The notes below the pieces were generated by a model. That model did no database searches. It worked only from the letters and a program-made list of their open reading frames with translations, and was not told the DNA's origin. Below are positions 9,267-17,168 of a stretch of 56,469 nt of DNA, piece after piece. This DNA is from Lachnospiraceae bacterium UBA4711 (GTDB lineage Bacteria > Bacillota > Clostridia > Lachnospirales > Lachnospiraceae). The first letter of the stretch is position 1, and every line of letters begins with the position of its first letter. The stretch covers positions 1 through 56,469 of the forward strand of contig DHJV01000148.1 in assembly GCA_002404515.1 (NCBI GenBank). The letters run 5' to 3'. The translations under genes and the position numbers were made by a program.

Positions 9267-10349
9267 ATGGAAAAGGATAACGATGTAGTTATCACAGATA
9301 AGAGTTTTTTTGAAAATATATCTAATGTTCTGGCAAATGCAAGAAAAAATGCTAAAACTGCGGTTAATCTTTCGATGGTATATGCCTATTATGAAGTGGG
9401 GAGAATGATTGTTGAAGAAGAGCAACATGGTGAGAATCGGGCTATGTATGGCAAATATCTGTTAAAGGAACTTTCGGAATATTTGAGTGAAAAATATAGC
9501 AAAGGATTTTCTGTTACGAACTTAAAGCAAATGCGTCAATTTTATCTTGTTTATGCGACAGATCAAATTAGTCAGACACTGTCTGACCAATTCAAAAATT
9601 TGCCAGCAGTAAGTACCGGAAGAAAGTTTTTTCTGAGTTGGTCTCATTATTTAAAACTTATGCGCATTACCAATATAGATGAGCGCCATTTTTATGAAAT
9701 TGAATCAGTGAAAAATGATTGGAGTTTAACGGAATTAAAACGTCAGTATGACAGTTCGTTATATGAGCGAATCGCACTTAGTACAGATAAAGACAAGGTT
9801 TACCGTTTAGCACTGGAAGGACAGAAGTTTGAGAAACCACAGGATGTAATCAAAGATCCGTATGTGTTGGAATTTCTTGGCTTGAAAGAATTGCCAGAAT
9901 ATTCAGAGAGTGAATTGGAAAGCCGTATTATAGATAACTTACAGCAATTTTTGCTGGAACTCGGCAGAGGATTTGCATTTGTTGGCAGGCAGGTACGTTT
10001 TACCTTTGATGAAGAACATTTTATGGTTGATTTGGTATTTTATAATCGCCTGTTACGTTGCTTTGTCCTGTTTGACCTTAAAATCGGAGAATTAAAGCAT
10101 CAGGATATAGGGCAGATGCAAATGTATGTGAATTATTATGACAGAAAGATGAAATTACCAGATGAAAATCCAACAATTGGAATTGTTCTCTGCAAGGACA
10201 AGAATAATGCTGTGGTAGAAATGACATTGCCAGAGGACAATTCACAGATTTTTGCAAGTAAGTATGAAACTGTATTGCCGAGCAAAGAAGCACTGCAAAA
10301 ATTATTGGAAGAGCAAATGTCAGACGAAAAGGGGACTGATGGGGAATGA
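9267..10349 (+). CDS. DUF1016/YhcG-type PD-(D/E)XK nuclease family protein
   Basis: The protein has the two-domain layout of the YhcG family. The N-terminal DUF1016_N helical domain (about 10-150) includes ARKNAKTAVNLSMVYAYYEVGRMI and FSVTNLKQMRQFY. The C-terminal nuclease fold (about 200-340) includes GFAFVGRQVRF, FMVDLVFYNRLLRCFVLFDLK and GQMQMYVNYYD. Asp in MVDLVFYN and D-x-K in LFDLK fit the PD-(D/E)XK metal site. The family is common in restriction-modification and defence islands and is thought to act on DNA; its exact role is unsettled. Two consecutive ATGs exist (9264 and 9267). The second sits 7 bases after GGAGG and is preferred. The gene directly follows a methyltransferase remnant, so its former partner may be lost. 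Confidence 0.85.
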   Translation: MEKDNDVVITDKSFFENISNVLANARKNAKTAVNLSMVYAYYEVGRMIVEEEQHGENRAMYGKYLLKELSEYLSEKYSKGFSVTNLKQMRQFYLVYATDQISQTLSDQFKNLPAVSTGRKFFLSWSHYLKLMRITNIDERHFYEIESVKNDWSLTELKRQYDSSLYERIALSTDKDKVYRLALEGQKFEKPQDVIKDPYVLEFLGLKELPEYSESELESRIIDNLQQFLLELGRGFAFVGRQVRFTFDEEHFMVDLVFYNRLLRCFVLFDLKIGELKHQDIGQMQMYVNYYDRKMKLPDENPTIGIVLCKDKNNAVVEMTLPEDNSQIFASKYETVLPSKEALQKLLEEQMSDEKGTDGE

Positions 10350-10547
10350 AACTACAATTTAGATATCTTTTCAGGTAACACAGGAGTATTTGCAGAGAGA
10401 AAATCCGATTATATGTCGAAAATGCCTGTGGCAACATTTTGGCAACAAAAATCCCGCCAACCACAAAAATGACATACCATATCATGCAAAATAAGGCATG
10501 TATTACACATAAAACACTGCAATAAACCAAGAAAATGGTATAACCAA

Positions 10548-10604
10548 ATCCGTGAGGGTGGTAGAACAGTAGGTTCAGGCCGTGTTGCTACAATCATTGA
10601 GTAA
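10548..10604 (+). pseudogene. tuf: 3'-terminal fragment of tuf (EF-Tu)
   Basis: The frame reads IREGGRTVGSGRVATIIE and a stop, which is the C-terminus of bacterial EF-Tu. No other part of EF-Tu precedes it; the upstream codons do not match. It is followed by a strong terminator at 10649-10689. Its codon use looks like that of a highly expressed gene, unlike the AT-rich genes to its left. The fragment is best read as an attachment-site duplicate or recombination scar at the end of a genomic island. The stretch 10350-10547 to its left has no gene I can support. Confidence 0.7.
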
Positions 10605-10648
10605 TACTGCAACGACTTTGAGTCGAGCGTATATTTGATAAAATAATA

Positions 10649-10689
10649 AAGCCGAGAGTATGCTTGCATGCTCTTGGCTTTTATTTTTT
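10649..10689 (+). terminator. Terminator of the tuf fragment
   Basis: AAGCCGAGAGTATGC pairs with GCATGCTCTTGGCTT (G-U pairs included) around a TT-rich loop and runs into TTATTTTTTAT. It lies 45 bases after the tuf-fragment stop, where a tuf terminator is expected. A related hairpin occurs at 13717-13754. Confidence 0.75.
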
Positions 10690-10693
10690 ATCT

Positions 10694-10950
10694 GCATAGA
10701 CATTCGACGAATGTCTATGCGCTTGTGATTGCGAAGCAATCGCAAGAGATATATGTAATTTCTATATATAGGGCGTGAGCCCGTGAGACAATCACGCGCA
10801 GCGTGGTTGTCATGCACGGTGGAATAAATTTGAGATATTCGACGAATGTCTATGCGCTTGTGATTGCGAAGCAATCGCAAGAGATATACGTGAGTTCTGG
10901 ATATAGGGCGTGAACCCGTGAGATAATCACGCGAAGCGTGGTTGTCATGT
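10694..10950 (+). repeat. Two tandem copies of a 135-bp structured repeat
   Basis: The unit occurs twice with a period of 135 bp (ATTCGACGAATGTC at 10702 and 10837). Each copy has the same hairpins. The first is an arm pair around a GAC loop (10694-10720, a perfect 12-bp stem in copy 1). The second is CTTGTGATTGC-GAA-GCAATCGCAAG (10722-10746; 10857-10881). A small GGGCGTGAGCCC hairpin follows. The last is an 11-bp stem closed by GCA in copy 1 (10787-10811) and GAA in copy 2 (10922-10946). In the last stem one loop base differs while the stem is kept. No ribosome site or coding frame is convincing, so this is an intergenic repeat, possibly a structured RNA or protein-binding array. The rest of 10951-11048 holds only the AGGAGG site of the next gene. 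Confidence 0.75.
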
Positions 10951-11048
10951 ACTTCGGAATATATTGTTTGAAGTTTATAATAGTTATGATATGATAAATA
11001 TATACGTAAATTCCAATTTGACATAGGAGGAAGGGGGCGAAATAAGCA

Positions 11049-12062
11049 ATGAATCAGGTAGAAGTTTTGGACAATGGCATAATATTTAACGGCAATTTGC
11101 TGACATTTCCACTTTCCTATGAAGATATACGTGCATTATTTGGTGAGGCTAGAATAAATGTACAAAACGATACCCATTTTGAATATTTCTATGATGAACT
11201 GGGAATATCATTTGAAGGTGCAACAGCATATCTTCGTAACTTGAAAAAACAGAAGGCCTATATAGATGATGCGCATAATATTACATCTATGACGCTGTAT
11301 GTTACAGGGGAAAAAGTATTCGCAGAGTCAAAGACAGAAAAATGTTATATTGGCGGATTAAAAGTCTTAAATCAAAATATGGCACGTGACAGATTATATC
11401 CATATATTTTAGGCTACGGTTATAATTCAGAGGTCAAGGATGAGCAGGGTAATATGGTTCGGCAGATTCATATGGATATTGTTCTGAAGGTAGAGGATGA
11501 ATTAAAGAGAAAAGATATTCCAGTCTATGAAGGAGATCAAATTCTATTAGATGTATATATCGGATTCAGGCCGGAACGTCCAAAGAGTGACGAGAATTAC
11601 AATATCACTGTCCCTGATGAACCTTGTCTGACATTTGATACATTTAATTTTAAGCTCGCCGTGATACAGGAGCTTATGTACAATCAGGAAGTCTTGAAGC
11701 CATATTTTGATATATATGATTATATGATTTTCAAAAAAGCACATTGGAATCTTGAAACGGATAAAAATGTACGTGCTGCGGTAAGCTTCTTTAAGGAATT
11801 ACCGATTCCAGCAAGTCTTGCAGGGCTGGTCAAAGAAATTAATATGGATGGCTCTGACGAAATCTATATGCAGATTGCACCAGAGTGGGACGGAAGAGAC
11901 GAAAGATTTGGTTTCAAAAAGGTAACAAAAGCGGAGATGGAGCAGTTCCCTAATCTGAAGAAAATGCTCATTTTCGGAAATGAACGTGATGTAGAAAGCC
12001 TTAAAAAAGTATGTGCTTCATTGGGGATTGAAGTGGAACCTATGGCTTGCACGTCTGATTAG
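11049..12062 (+). CDS. DUF6892-like hypothetical protein
   Basis: This 337-residue soluble protein has an N-terminal module (about 1-80; GIIFNGNLLTFPLSYEDIRALFG) like the DUF7738 fold often fused to DUF6892. A central and C-terminal region includes FDTFNFKLAVIQELMY and FDIYDYMIFKK (about 200-240), typical of DUF6892. Proteins of this type are often found beside polymorphic toxin or accessory genes and may act as immunity or binding proteins, but no function is established. The last 90 residues (LPIPASLAGLVKEI, then a helix-strand tail) are unassigned. The ATG is 9 bases after an AGGAGG-AAGGGGG region. No partner toxin is adjacent. The family call is from remembered motifs and is moderate. Confidence 0.6.
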   Translation: MNQVEVLDNGIIFNGNLLTFPLSYEDIRALFGEARINVQNDTHFEYFYDELGISFEGATAYLRNLKKQKAYIDDAHNITSMTLYVTGEKVFAESKTEKCYIGGLKVLNQNMARDRLYPYILGYGYNSEVKDEQGNMVRQIHMDIVLKVEDELKRKDIPVYEGDQILLDVYIGFRPERPKSDENYNITVPDEPCLTFDTFNFKLAVIQELMYNQEVLKPYFDIYDYMIFKKAHWNLETDKNVRAAVSFFKELPIPASLAGLVKEINMDGSDEIYMQIAPEWDGRDERFGFKKVTKAEMEQFPNLKKMLIFGNERDVESLKKVCASLGIEVEPMACTSD

Positions 12063-12111
12063 ATGTGACGTGATGACAGAGCAATTGCAAGATATATACA
12101 AGAAGATTGTG

Positions 12112-12140
12112 TTGTTCGATATTAGATAAAATGATATACT
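12112..12140 (+). promoter_or_regulatory. Promoter of the AlbA_2 gene
   Basis: TTGTTC (12112-12117), a 17-base spacer and TATACT (12135-12140) lie about 40 bases before the TTG start. The block AAAATGATATACT is nearly shared with the promoter at 870-898. Confidence 0.5.
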
Positions 12141-12181
12141 GTGAGCTATAAGTGTTTGTTAATAGAAAGTGGGTTTAGCAT

Positions 12182-13678
12182 TTGAATAATACGTTTAACC
12201 TTTCACAATTTGATGAGTATAGAGAAGATAATAGAAGAGAAGTGAAGAAAGCAAATGGCGGTTTGCCAAATTCCTTGTGGGATACATATTCTTCTTTTGC
12301 GAACTGTTATGGCGGAGTCATTATCCTTGGCGTCAAAGAAGAGAAAGACGGAAGCTGGAAAACGACTGGTCTTCAGAATGCTCCTAAACTTCGTAAGGAG
12401 TTTTGGGATAATATAAACAATGCTCAAAAGGTCAGCATAAATCTCTTATCAGAAGATGATGTTCAGACTTATGAGGTTGGTGATAATCATGATGTTATCA
12501 TGGTTATTTATGTGCCGATGGCAAAACGTGAGCAAAAACCGGTGTACATTAATAATGATATTTTTAATGGTACATTCCGCAGAAACTATGAGGGTGATTA
12601 TCATTGTACCCGGTTGCAGGTAAAGACCATGCTTCGTGATCAGACTGAGCGTACTATGGATATGGAAGTATTGGACAAGGTACCGATGGAAGATTTGAAT
12701 TATGATACCATTCACGGATATCGTAACAGCCATCGTTCTTTAAAAGAGGGACATCCGTTTGAACGCCTGAGCGATCATGAATATTTGCGAAGTATTGGTG
12801 CTGCTGCAATTTCTGAAGAAGATGGACAGTTACATCCTACGGCAGCGGGCATGTTGATGTTTGGGGATGAGTATAACATTGTGAGACACTTTCCTGAGTA
12901 TTTCTTAGATTACAGAGAGGAATTAGATCCTACCACACGTTGGAGTGATAGATTGCAGTCTAGTTCTGGTGAGTGGTCTGGAAATGTATGTGACTTTTAT
13001 TTTAGGGTTTATAATAAAATTATTAAAGATGTTAAGGTGCCATTCAAAATGTCCGGTGGTGAGCGTGTTGACGATACACCGGTACACAAGGCAATTCGTG
13101 AGGCATTGGCAAATTGTTTAATTAATGCTGATTATCATGGTTTGCGAGGGGTTGTAATTAGAAAAGAGTCGGATAAGCTGGTTTTTGCAAATCCTGGTTA
13201 TATCAGAACAGGTAAAAAGCAGATGCGTCTTGGAGGTGAATCAGATCCGCGAAATAAATCCCTTATGAAAATGTTTAACCTTATCAATATCGGTGAACGT
13301 GCTGGAAGCGGTGTGCCGAATATCTTTAATGTTTGGGCCGATGAAGGCTGGGAAGAACCGGTGATTGAAGAGAGATTTGACCCGGATAGAACAATATTGT
13401 TGTTATCATTCAAAAAAAGCGGCGATAAAAAAGCGGCGATAAAAAGCGGCGATAAAAAAGCGGCGATAAAAAGCGGCGATAAAAAGGTAACTAAAAAAAC
13501 AAAAATGCAATATGATAAAATTCTCGAATTTATGGAATATGGCAAAGAATATAGCATTTGGGATTTTTGTGAATTATTAGGATTAAAAGAAAGCCGGACG
13601 AAAGAAATTTTAAAAGGTCTTTCGGATTATATTGAAATTATTGGTAGTAATCGAGATAGGAGATATAGAAAAAAATAA
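12182..13678 (+). CDS. AlbA_2 (Schlafen-like) ATP-binding protein
   Basis: This 498-residue protein has an N-terminal AlbA_2/Schlafen-type domain (about 1-140; REVKKANGGLPNSLWDTYSSFANCYGGVIILGV). A GHKL-like ATP-binding region follows (about 260-400; HKAIREALANCLINADYH, then NPGYIR and MFNLINIGERAGSGVPNI). This order is that of the 'RecG-like' AlbA_2-HATPase_c_4 family, often found in defence and mobile regions. A repetitive Lys-rich linker (KSGDKKAAI units, about 412-433) joins a C-terminal winged helix (about 440-498). The TTG start follows an AGAAAGTGGG stretch and has its own promoter. The protein may bind DNA or RNA in an ATP-dependent way; the substrate is unknown. The linker is encoded by a length-variable repeat described separately. 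Confidence 0.8.
   Translation: MNNTFNLSQFDEYREDNRREVKKANGGLPNSLWDTYSSFANCYGGVIILGVKEEKDGSWKTTGLQNAPKLRKEFWDNINNAQKVSINLLSEDDVQTYEVGDNHDVIMVIYVPMAKREQKPVYINNDIFNGTFRRNYEGDYHCTRLQVKTMLRDQTERTMDMEVLDKVPMEDLNYDTIHGYRNSHRSLKEGHPFERLSDHEYLRSIGAAAISEEDGQLHPTAAGMLMFGDEYNIVRHFPEYFLDYREELDPTTRWSDRLQSSSGEWSGNVCDFYFRVYNKIIKDVKVPFKMSGGERVDDTPVHKAIREALANCLINADYHGLRGVVIRKESDKLVFANPGYIRTGKKQMRLGGESDPRNKSLMKMFNLINIGERAGSGVPNIFNVWADEGWEEPVIEERFDPDRTILLLSFKKSGDKKAAIKSGDKKAAIKSGDKKVTKKTKMQYDKILEFMEYGKEYSIWDFCELLGLKESRTKEILKGLSDYIEIIGSNRDRRYRKK
13412..13486 (+). repeat. In-frame AGCGGCGAT/poly-A microsatellite
   Basis: Five copies of AGCGGCGAT are separated by A-runs of alternately 6 and 5 bases, after a starting run of 7. 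Because units are 13 or 14 bases long, alternate units are read in different frames, as SGDK and as AAIK. A change of one base in any A-run would shift the downstream winged-helix domain out of frame. Confidence 0.85.
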
Positions 13679-13716
13679 GTTAATAAAGTTGTTTCTATTT
13701 TAAGGAACATGTAATG

Positions 13717-13754
13717 AAGCTGAGAGTATATTTATATATTCTTGGCTTTTATTT
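13717..13754 (+). terminator. Terminator after the AlbA_2 gene
   Basis: AAGCTGAGAGTATAT pairs with ATATTCTTGGCTT over a TTAT loop and is followed by TTATTTATAT. It resembles the tuf-type terminator at 10649-10689 in arms and tail, suggesting a shared origin. Confidence 0.65.
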
Positions 13755-13774
13755 ATATTACTTGAATTAAAAGG

Positions 13775-13802
13775 TTAACCAATCCCCTTCCCAATCCGAT
13801 AA
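13775..13802 (+). promoter_or_regulatory. Possible SigD (sigma-28) type promoter
   Basis: TTAA (13775-13778), a 16-base spacer and TCCGATAA (13795-13802) resemble the SigD/FliA pattern TAAA-N15-GCCGATAA. No better vegetative promoter is obvious in 13755-14029. That gap also holds two small stem-loops (GCTCAA/TTGAGC near 13820 and CTTCA/TGAAG near 13845) and the hairpin at 13871. Confidence 0.35.
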
Positions 13803-13870
13803 CATACATATAAAAGCTCAAAAGGAATTGAGCTCGAAAAACTTCAAGGATGAAGTAATAAGGTTTTCAG

Positions 13871-13905
13871 AGGTATAGGGGATTACTATACCTATTTCTG
13901 TTTTA
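13871..13905 (+). terminator. Hairpin with T-rich tail in the leader
   Basis: AGGTATAG and CTATACCT form a perfect 8-bp stem around a 7-base loop and run into a T-rich tail. It lies downstream of the putative promoter at 13775, so it could attenuate the genes from 14030. It could equally be a plain terminator for an upstream transcript. Confidence 0.4.
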
Positions 13906-14029
13906 TTTCTTTACCCTTGTAGTGGGCTTATTTCCTATGTGAAAATGTGTAATTTATAGTTGTGATAAAAAGATCAGAGTCTGTATTATGGAAACTCAGG
14001 TGAAACAGTATAAATCTGGAGGTGAGACG

Positions 14030-14905
14030 ATGTATACAGGAACGATTCAGAGTCAGGTCAGTCTGCAAATGCTGGATCTGAAATGGCAGAAAAAGAAACA
14101 GGATATCAATAGTAAGAAGGATACAGAGGGCATGACGCAGGATGAGATTCTGTTGGACAGTCTGGAACGACAGGCACAGACGGAGCGGGAGCGCTCTGCG
14201 ACCAGTGAGCTGTATACGAAGTTGAAAACCGGCGGAACGCTGACGGAAGAGGAAATCGCGTATCTGAAGGAGCATGATCCGGAAGCACTTGCAGAATACG
14301 AGAAAGCGCAGACGGAGAAGAAAGCGTATGAAAATGCGCTGAAAAATTGTCGGACAAAGGAAGATGTACAGCGACTCAAATTGAATCGCATGGGAAGTTT
14401 TGCGGCACAGGCGAAAGAAATCGCAAGCAATCCATACATTCCGAAGGACAAGAAGGTAGTGCTTATGCAACGGCTGAATAATGAGGTGTGTATGATTCGT
14501 GATGCACATCAGGCGTTTGAAAAGAGCCGGGCATATGAGGAGCTTCCAGAGGAACAGGAGCTGCGCAGGGAAGCTACGGAAGAACAGGCAGATGAGACGA
14601 AGGCGCGGATGGATGCGGAGGATACAGATGTAGAGGATCGAGAGGATGTAAAATCTGTAGATGATAATGAGATGGATGATGAGTTGACAGATATAGAACC
14701 AGCATACACAAAAGAAGCAGTAACATCAAAATCAACAAAAACACAGCACAAAACAACTACGTCCGAACACACGAATACACAAGCATTTACAAAAAATAGA
14801 AATATAGAAACACCCCCACAATCATTCACGGAGATATCCGAGGATATAGAACGATTCCTGCGGCGCAATCACAGCGGCAGGGGAAGCTTTACAGCACAGG
14901 TATAG
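14030..14905 (+). CDS. Hypothetical acidic helical protein
   Basis: The preferred start is the ATG at 14030, 6 bases after GGAGGTGAG; a longer frame upstream merely reads through that ribosome site. The 291-residue product begins MYTGTIQSQVSLQ. It is strongly helical over residues 15-190, with many K, E, Q and R and likely coiled coils. It then passes into an acidic, Thr-rich disordered tail (about 190-265), and ends with a short helix-like segment (EISEDIERFLRRN). There is no membrane segment or signal peptide. I do not recognise a family. It leads a tight run of three cytoplasmic-looking proteins that continues into a two-component system. Confidence 0.7.
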   Translation: MYTGTIQSQVSLQMLDLKWQKKKQDINSKKDTEGMTQDEILLDSLERQAQTERERSATSELYTKLKTGGTLTEEEIAYLKEHDPEALAEYEKAQTEKKAYENALKNCRTKEDVQRLKLNRMGSFAAQAKEIASNPYIPKDKKVVLMQRLNNEVCMIRDAHQAFEKSRAYEELPEEQELRREATEEQADETKARMDAEDTDVEDREDVKSVDDNEMDDELTDIEPAYTKEAVTSKSTKTQHKTTTSEHTNTQAFTKNRNIETPPQSFTEISEDIERFLRRNHSGRGSFTAQV

Positions 14906-14968
14906 GAGAGGCAGGTATGAATGAAGTTCATACCGGGAATTGGTTATTACACGAAGGGAGAGAAACAA

Positions 14969-15844
14969 ATGGCAAATTTATATGGAGTATCTGCGTATCA
15001 GCAGGCGAACAGCACATGGAACAACACCCGCACAAATAACACGAAGACGGACTGGAAGAATGCGGAAAAGACGGATGCGCAGAAAACAGAGACAGACAAT
15101 GCGAAAACGACGACCTTCAATCCAGCCGATACGACAGGCTCGCTCGTTCCAACCACGAAGAGCGGATATGGTACGGTGATTGGAAATGTGGAGCTGTCTG
15201 ACAAGGCGAAGGACTATTACAATAAGCTCAAAGCCAAGTTTGGAAATATGGATTTTATACTTGTAAGCAAGGACATGAAATCGCAGGTACAGGCAAATGC
15301 GGCGGCATATGGAAATGCGAGCAAGCAGGTTGTACTGATCGATGATGAGAAAATCGAGAAGATGGCAACGGATGAGTCCTTCCGTAGAAAATATGAGGGA
15401 ATTATTGCGATGTCACAGGCAAAGCTGCAGGAGGCAAAAAACAGTCTGACAAGCAGCGGCGCCAGTGTAAATAACTTTGGTATGTCTGTTGATGCAAATG
15501 GAAAGACAACGTTCTTTGCAACTGTGGAAAAGGCGGCTAAGAAGAAGGCGGAAAAGAAAGCGGCAGAGAAAAAAGCTGCACAAAAGAAAGCGGAAAAGGC
15601 GAAAGACAAGAAACTTGCGGAGAAAAAAGCAGCAGAGAAGAAGGCTGCAGAGAAACAAGCAGAAGAGTCGGAGAATAATGAAGGAACAACGGTTGCAGGT
15701 GACAAAGAATATGTGCAGATCACAGCCGATTCGATGGAAGAACTGATCAACAAAGTTTCTTCTTATGCATATGACAACTCCGAGCGAAATGTACTGACGG
15801 AAAGCGAGAAGAAGGTTGGACAGAAATTTGATTTCCGGGGATAG
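14969..15844 (+). CDS. DUF6033 family protein
   Basis: The 291-residue protein starting MANLYGVSAYQQ has the conserved DUF6033 core (about residues 70-190). It includes VELSDKAKDYYNKLKAKFGNM, FILVSKDM, VQANAAAYGNASKQVVLID and a YEGIIAMSQAKL helix. A Lys/Ala/Glu-rich repetitive region follows (about 195-240, KKAAEKKA-type units), probably a long single helix. An unrelated tail (about 245-291) closes the protein. The family is common in Lachnospiraceae and has no known function. The ATG at 14969 has GGGAGAG 6-9 bases upstream. An upstream ATG at 14921 would add 16 residues and also has a nearby AGGAGAGG, so the start is not certain. Confidence 0.75.
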   Translation: MANLYGVSAYQQANSTWNNTRTNNTKTDWKNAEKTDAQKTETDNAKTTTFNPADTTGSLVPTTKSGYGTVIGNVELSDKAKDYYNKLKAKFGNMDFILVSKDMKSQVQANAAAYGNASKQVVLIDDEKIEKMATDESFRRKYEGIIAMSQAKLQEAKNSLTSSGASVNNFGMSVDANGKTTFFATVEKAAKKKAEKKAAEKKAAQKKAEKAKDKKLAEKKAAEKKAAEKQAEESENNEGTTVAGDKEYVQITADSMEELINKVSSYAYDNSERNVLTESEKKVGQKFDFRG

Positions 15845-15868
15845 CGTATCAAAGCGGAGGTGACAGGG

Positions 15869-16471
15869 ATGAGGATTGAAGATGCAAGAGTGCGGTACAA
15901 CGTACAAATCAAAACTTACTACTCGAAGCAGAAGGAATTGTATGCGCAGAAACAGAATCTTGAAGAGAAGATAAAGACGACCGAGAATGGCGCGGAAGTA
16001 TACAAGAATGAATCGGCGATTCTGGAGCTGCAATACAATGCTGTCAATGAGAAGAGACAGGAATATCAAGATTACATGGACAAACTAATGGAGCAGTGGC
16101 GTATGATATCAGATAAGATATCAAGCAAACAGCAGTCGGATGCGATGGCAGACCAGGCGAAAGAGATGAGCAAGATCATGCTTGTAGCAAGACGCATTAT
16201 GTGCGGGGATAAGGTTCCACCAAAGGATGAGAAGAAGCTGATGGAATTTGATTCGAAGCTTTATATGATGGCAAAAAATACTGCTGCTATGTTAGCGATT
16301 CGTAAGCGAAAAGAACACAAATCATTGTGGGAGGATGAAGAAGAAAAGGAGCAGGTAAGCGCAACCGAAGAAGCAAACAATACGGAAGCATTTGCGGATG
16401 GACCAGAGGTTGTGGATGTAGATACTACGATCAGCAATGCCACCGGGGAGCTTGATACATCAGGAGAATAA
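15869..16471 (+). CDS. Hypothetical coiled-coil protein
   Basis: The ATG at 15869 lies 8 bases after GGAGG; the frame is open upstream to a GTG at 15860 that overlaps that site and is not preferred. The 200-residue product has long helices (about 5-95, heptad-like, rich in Q, K, E and Y). A helical segment with two Met-rich stretches follows (MSKIMLVARRIMCGDKVPPKDEKKLMEFD, about 110-140). The C-terminal tail is acidic and disordered. It ends two bases before the response-regulator ATG. The family is not recognised. Together with the two genes before it, it may form the output or scaffold of the adjacent signalling pair, but that is inference from position only. Confidence 0.65.
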   Translation: MRIEDARVRYNVQIKTYYSKQKELYAQKQNLEEKIKTTENGAEVYKNESAILELQYNAVNEKRQEYQDYMDKLMEQWRMISDKISSKQQSDAMADQAKEMSKIMLVARRIMCGDKVPPKDEKKLMEFDSKLYMMAKNTAAMLAIRKRKEHKSLWEDEEEKEQVSATEEANNTEAFADGPEVVDVDTTISNATGELDTSGE

Positions 16472-16472
16472 G

Positions 16473-17168
16473 ATGAACTATAAAATATTAGTCGTAGATG
16501 ACGACAGATCAATTACAAATCTATTGCAAACCGAACTTGAACAAGCTGGGTATGCGGTATCTGTGTCGCATGATGGAAATGCAGCGGTTGTAAAGAATCA
16601 GACAGAACAGCCGGATCTCATTATAATGGATGTGATGATGCCAGACTGCAATGGTTTGATGGCGACAATGAAGATTCGGGAATCCAGCAACGTTCCGGTA
16701 CTTATGCTATCTGCGAAGGCGGAGGGCAGTGACCGGATTCTTGGATTGGAAGTTGGTGCCGATGATTATCTCGTAAAGCCGTTTATGAAGCAGGAGTTGC
16801 TGGCGCGTGTGAAAGCATTGCTTCGTCGGTATGATCATTTTGGATCAATACGGGAGAATGCAAAGCATGAGATTCTGACATGCAGGGATGTGGAACTGAA
16901 TACTGCAACGAAGGAATTTGTTGTGCGGGGCGAGCTGGTGCATCTGACTGCGACCGAATATAAAATTGTGGAATATCTGATGAAGAATGCCGGGATTGTT
17001 GTAACAGCGGAACAGATTTATCAGGCGGTTTGGAAAAGTGACGCCTACTCTGTGGAGAATACAGTGATGATACACATCAGCCGAATCCGGGAGAAGATGG
17101 AAATCAATCCGAAGAAACCAGAGTATATACAGGTTGTATGGGGGATAGGGTATGTTTTCAAAAAATAA
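16473..17168 (+). CDS. OmpR/PhoB-family response regulator, VanR-like
   Basis: The start is the ATG at 16473 after AGGAG, one base beyond the previous stop. The receiver domain (1-120) begins YKILVVDDD, has the phospho-acceptor Asp53 in LIIMDVMMPD, the switch Ser in MLSAK and the conserved Lys in LVKPF. A winged-helix trans_reg_C domain (about 135-231) includes VHLTATEYKIVEYLMKNAG, AVWKSDAYSVENTVMIHISRIREKM and the final VWGIGYVF. Overall it resembles VanR-type regulators. It overlaps the sensor kinase gene by 17 bases, so the two are translated as a unit. Direct repeats upstream of 18869 are a plausible target. Confidence 0.92.
   Translation: MNYKILVVDDDRSITNLLQTELEQAGYAVSVSHDGNAAVVKNQTEQPDLIIMDVMMPDCNGLMATMKIRESSNVPVLMLSAKAEGSDRILGLEVGADDYLVKPFMKQELLARVKALLRRYDHFGSIRENAKHEILTCRDVELNTATKEFVVRGELVHLTATEYKIVEYLMKNAGIVVTAEQIYQAVWKSDAYSVENTVMIHISRIREKMEINPKKPEYIQVVWGIGYVFKK

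Noticed and set aside
10350..10541. Possible integrase C-terminus left of the tuf fragment
   Set aside because: Short open frames end in basic tails, but no Arg-His-Arg-Tyr motif of a tyrosine recombinase is present.
10694..10950. CRISPR array
   Set aside because: Two 135-bp copies with no short regular spacers and no cas genes; it is a tandem structured repeat.
10575..11024. Minus-strand ORF of 149 residues with an internal repeat
   Set aside because: It is created by the 135-bp structured repeat being free of stops in one frame; no ribosome site supports it.
15413..16069. Minus-strand ORF of 218 residues opposite the DUF6033 and coiled-coil genes
   Set aside because: Composition reflects antisense of Lys/Ala-rich coding sequence; both plus-strand genes have strong ribosome sites and conserved content.
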